Assembly: GCF_023145695.1 (NCBI RefSeq)
Contig: NZ_JAJHVV010000001.1
Coordinates: 248,001-312,000 of the forward strand
Length of the DNA stretch: 64,000 nucleotides
Origin: Vibrio amylolyticus
GTDB taxonomy: Bacteria; Pseudomonadota; Gammaproteobacteria; Enterobacterales; Vibrionaceae
Direction: 5' to 3'
Shown here: in pieces, positions 61,778 to 64,000 of the stretch
Position numbering within the stretch: position 1 is the first letter of the stretch
Layout of the letters: every line of letters begins with the position of its first letter
Made by a program: the position numbers and the translations under genes
Notes under the pieces: model-generated
Told to the model about the DNA's origin: nothing
Databases searched by the model: none
Seen by the model: only the letters and a program-made list of their open reading frames with translations

Positions 61778-62944
61778 ATGTTTTTAGAAGCGTTAGAACA
61801 GCAAAATCCCAATTTAATTAATGCCACACTTGCTCTATTTAAACAGGGTAAATTGCAGCCCGACACAACCGTTATTGACGTAGACCAACTGCTCGACAAC
61901 GCCAAATCAATGAAGCGTACCGCCGATGAACATGGAATACAGCTTTATGCGATGACCAAACAGATCGGTCGAAACCCTGAGATTGCCAAACGACTGATCG
62001 AAGAGTGTGGCTATGAAGGCATCGTGTGCGTTGATTTTAAAGAAGCACGTGCCCTCGCCTCTCATGGTTTACCCATCGCAAATGTGGGGCATTTGGTTCA
62101 GCCGCCCACGAATATGATTCAATCGTTAGTCGAGAAGGTAAAACCCCATGTCATGACGGTCTACAGCCTTGAGAAAGCGCAGCAGATCTCAGACGCTGCG
62201 GTGAAAGCGGGAAGAAAACAGGCCCTGTTGCTTAAGTTTTACCACGACAGAGACAAGCTTTACGTTAATCAAGAATCAGGCTTCGCGTTGTCATTAATCG
62301 AAGAAGTCGCACAAGCCATACAAGCGATGCCCGGCGTTTACATAGAGGGCGTGACTCATTTCCCATGTTTTTTGTTTGACGCTCACACGCAAAAAACGCA
62401 GCCAACGCCCAATCTCACTACCCTACTAGAAGCCAAACGAGCACTGAATGCTTTGGGTATTCCATGCGCGCAAGTGAATGCACCATCGTCCACCAACTCA
62501 GAGACCATTCCGATGCTGGCTGAGTTTGGGTGTACGCATGGTGAGCCGGGACACGCGTTGACCGGAACCACGCCCGCCAATGCAATCAAACCGCAGACAG
62601 AACGCCTTGCCATGCTTTATCTCAGCGAAATATCGCACTACCACGGCGACAACAGCTACTGCTTTGGTGGTGGGTATTATCGCCGAGGGTTACTCGACAA
62701 CGCCAGTGTGTATAACGGTAATGAGCATCAACGCGTTTCGGTATTTAACGACGAAACCGACAGCATTGATTACCACCTGCGAATACCTGGTCACTACCCC
62801 ATTGGTGCGCCCATTATTATGGCTTATCGCACACAAGTGTTTGTTACTCGTAGTGATGTTGCCCTCGTCAAAGGCATATCAACCCAGACCCCAGTGCTTC
62901 TGGGTATTTACGATTCTCTCGGTAATGAGGTGCAAAATGGCTAG
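61778..62944 (+). CDS. yhfX: YhfX-like alanine-racemase-fold PLP enzyme
   Basis: A 388-residue PLP enzyme with an N-terminal TIM-barrel-like domain, whose lysine is in YAMTKQIGRN, and a C-terminal beta domain. Members of this fold are racemases or decarboxylases of amino acids. AAAAGGGGAG lies just before the ATG at 61778 and decides the start over an upstream ATG at 61757. It overlaps yhfW by 8 bases, which implies translational coupling. Confidence 0.87.
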   Translation: MFLEALEQQNPNLINATLALFKQGKLQPDTTVIDVDQLLDNAKSMKRTADEHGIQLYAMTKQIGRNPEIAKRLIEECGYEGIVCVDFKEARALASHGLPIANVGHLVQPPTNMIQSLVEKVKPHVMTVYSLEKAQQISDAAVKAGRKQALLLKFYHDRDKLYVNQESGFALSLIEEVAQAIQAMPGVYIEGVTHFPCFLFDAHTQKTQPTPNLTTLLEAKRALNALGIPCAQVNAPSSTNSETIPMLAEFGCTHGEPGHALTGTTPANAIKPQTERLAMLYLSEISHYHGDNSYCFGGGYYRRGLLDNASVYNGNEHQRVSVFNDETDSIDYHLRIPGHYPIGAPIIMAYRTQVFVTRSDVALVKGISTQTPVLLGIYDSLGNEVQNG

Positions 62945-64000
62945 ATTTATCATTGTGGTTTTGGACGGTTTCGGTGTGGGCGAAATGCCCGATGTTGCTG
63001 ATGTTAGGCCACAAGACTGTGGCTCTGATACGGCTGGAAAGTTGCTTTCTCACTTTCCTCTTAAGGGTTTACCGGTTCTGGAAAAACTCGGGTTGCAAAA
63101 TGTCGTGGCAAACAAGGCCTCAATTATGACGCCGAATCCGCTGGCGAACACAGGGCGCTCGAACCTTGCTCATGAAGGCGGTGATACCTTTATGGGACAT
63201 CAAGAAATCATGGGGACTCTGCCCAAGCCGCCACTGACTCAACCTTTTCAGGTGGCGCTACCGGAGATAGAAGCTGAACTGATAAAACAAGGGTACAGTG
63301 TTTCTCGTCATACACAGCAAGGCTTGTCTGTACTAGTGGTGAATGAAGGCATTGTCATTGGCGATAATCTAGAAGCCGATTTAGGCCAGGTGTATAACCT
63401 CACCTGCAACTTTGACCTTATCTCTTTCGAAACGCTACTAGGCATTGCCGCCGTGGTGCGCACTTCTAATCCTGTTAGCCGAAATATTGCCTTTGGCGGC
63501 AACATTAAAGTAGAGCACCATAGTAGCAGTGATCGTGAGGGTCCTAAGAAGAACGTCGCGATGAACCGCGTTTTCAACGCCATTGAAGTCAAAAACAACA
63601 CTGACGGTAAGGCAATATACATCGGCGTGAATTCCCCAGACAGTGGCGCTTACGACAACGGATTTCAAGTGGCGCATTTAGGGTATGGTGTTGATGCGAA
63701 GACTCAAGTTCCATGGCAGCTGCATTGTCACGGCATCAAGACTTGGCTCTATGGAAAAGTCGCTGATATCGTCCAAAATGCACACGGGAAATCCTACACT
63801 TCAGTGGTGGATACCGACGAAGTATTCCGCCTGTTGAACCTCGATCTTTCTATTGAAAATACGGGGTTCTTTTGTGCCAACATTCAAGAAACGGATCTGG
63901 CTGGGCATCAGCAAGACCCTAAGCAGTATTGGCGTATTTTAGAAAAAGCCGATCGTGGACTTGGAGAAGTCATTGAACAGATGACAGAGCAGGATGTATT
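62937..64000 (+). CDS. yhfW: YhfW-like phosphopentomutase-family enzyme, 5' part
   Basis: About 355 N-terminal codons; the stop lies beyond the window. The start VLDGFGVGEMPD provides metal-binding aspartate, and DTFMGHQEIMG contains the catalytic threonine expected in phosphopentomutase. The latter converts ribose-1-phosphate and 5-phosphate; whether YhfW does so is unknown. It starts 8 bases before the yhfX stop. The gene was predicted by hand translation, with no frame break up to 64000. E. coli yhfW is about 400 residues. Confidence 0.88.
   Translation, partial: MARFIIVVLDGFGVGEMPDVADVRPQDCGSDTAGKLLSHFPLKGLPVLEKLGLQNVVANKASIMTPNPLANTGRSNLAHEGGDTFMGHQEIMGTLPKPPLTQPFQVALPEIEAELIKQGYSVSRHTQQGLSVLVVNEGIVIGDNLEADLGQVYNLTCNFDLISFETLLGIAAVVRTSNPVSRNIAFGGNIKVEHHSSSDREGPKKNVAMNRVFNAIEVKNNTDGKAIYIGVNSPDSGAYDNGFQVAHLGYGVDAKTQVPWQLHCHGIKTWLYGKVADIVQNAHGKSYTSVVDTDEVFRLLNLDLSIENTGFFCANIQETDLAGHQQDPKQYWRILEKADRGLGEVIEQMTEQDV

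Noticed and set aside
1-64000. CRISPR arrays, tRNA or rRNA genes
   Set aside because: No regularly spaced direct repeats of 25-40 bases, no cloverleaf or CCA-ended structure and no rRNA core sequences were noticed.

Overview
The window looks like chromosome 1 of a Vibrio species. The basis is recalled gene content and order: a run from serC through a kinase/receiver pair, tfoX, an HDOD protein, lysO, panP, hexR, an iron alcohol dehydrogenase and grxA, and a second run fabV-fadE-psrA. Both resemble separate V. cholerae neighbourhoods (around VC1145-VC1159 and VC1738-VC1742). No search was run, so the species is not assigned. The gene-dense parts look like ordinary chromosomal core; accessory character is confined to about 48.9-57.5 kb.

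Layout. 1-2.3 kb: partial metE divergent from metR, with a probable MetJ operator between them, then a small DUF4250 gene. 2.4-8.3 kb: a membrane protein and two tandem paralogous cyclic-di-GMP phosphodiesterase-type proteins (PAS, degenerate GGDEF, EAL, CBS). 8.5-10.8 kb: ygiQ. 10.9-21.0 kb: one long minus-strand chemosensory operon in transcription order membrane coiled-coil protein, cheY, STAS protein, cheA, mcp, cheW, cheW, cheR, cheB, EAL protein. 21-27 kb: serC, a DUF945 protein, a kinase/receiver pair and a small outer-membrane protein. 27-37 kb: tfoX, HDOD protein, lysO, a periplasmic protein, panP, hexR, iron alcohol dehydrogenase, grxA and an AspT-like transporter. 37-43.5 kb: fabV, fadE, psrA, a PLP enzyme and a DUF1496 protein. 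43.6-48.8 kb: the fruBKA fructose PTS operon divergent from cra, with three Cra operators between them. 48.9-52.2 kb: an arsR-GAPDH-phosphatase-arsJ cluster that would export arsenate as an organoarsenical. 52.2-57.5 kb: a patchwork with a possible IS66 remnant, a DUF1254 protein and LysR regulator, a RelB/RelE-type toxin-antitoxin pair between two copies of a transposase leader, a broken REP-associated transposase ending at a 21-bp hairpin, and a LysR/AhpD-like pair. 57.7-64.0 kb: an operon of seven yhf-type genes (yhfZ, yhfY, php, yhfU, yhfT, yhfX, yhfW), cut by the window end.

Three systems deserve most attention. First, the chemosensory operon carries cyclic-di-GMP features at two points: its CheA has an inserted stretch matching the MshEN ligand-binding pattern, and its last gene is an EAL protein translationally coupled to cheB. 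Second, the yhf operon encodes a coherent but uncharacterised pathway (regulator, PRD protein, phosphotriesterase-type hydrolase, DUF2620 protein, transporter, alanine-racemase-type PLP enzyme, phosphopentomutase-type enzyme), and a near-perfect 42-bp palindrome runs into the start codon of its first gene. Third, the arsenic cluster includes a small CX5R phosphatase of unknown role between the GAPDH and ArsJ genes.
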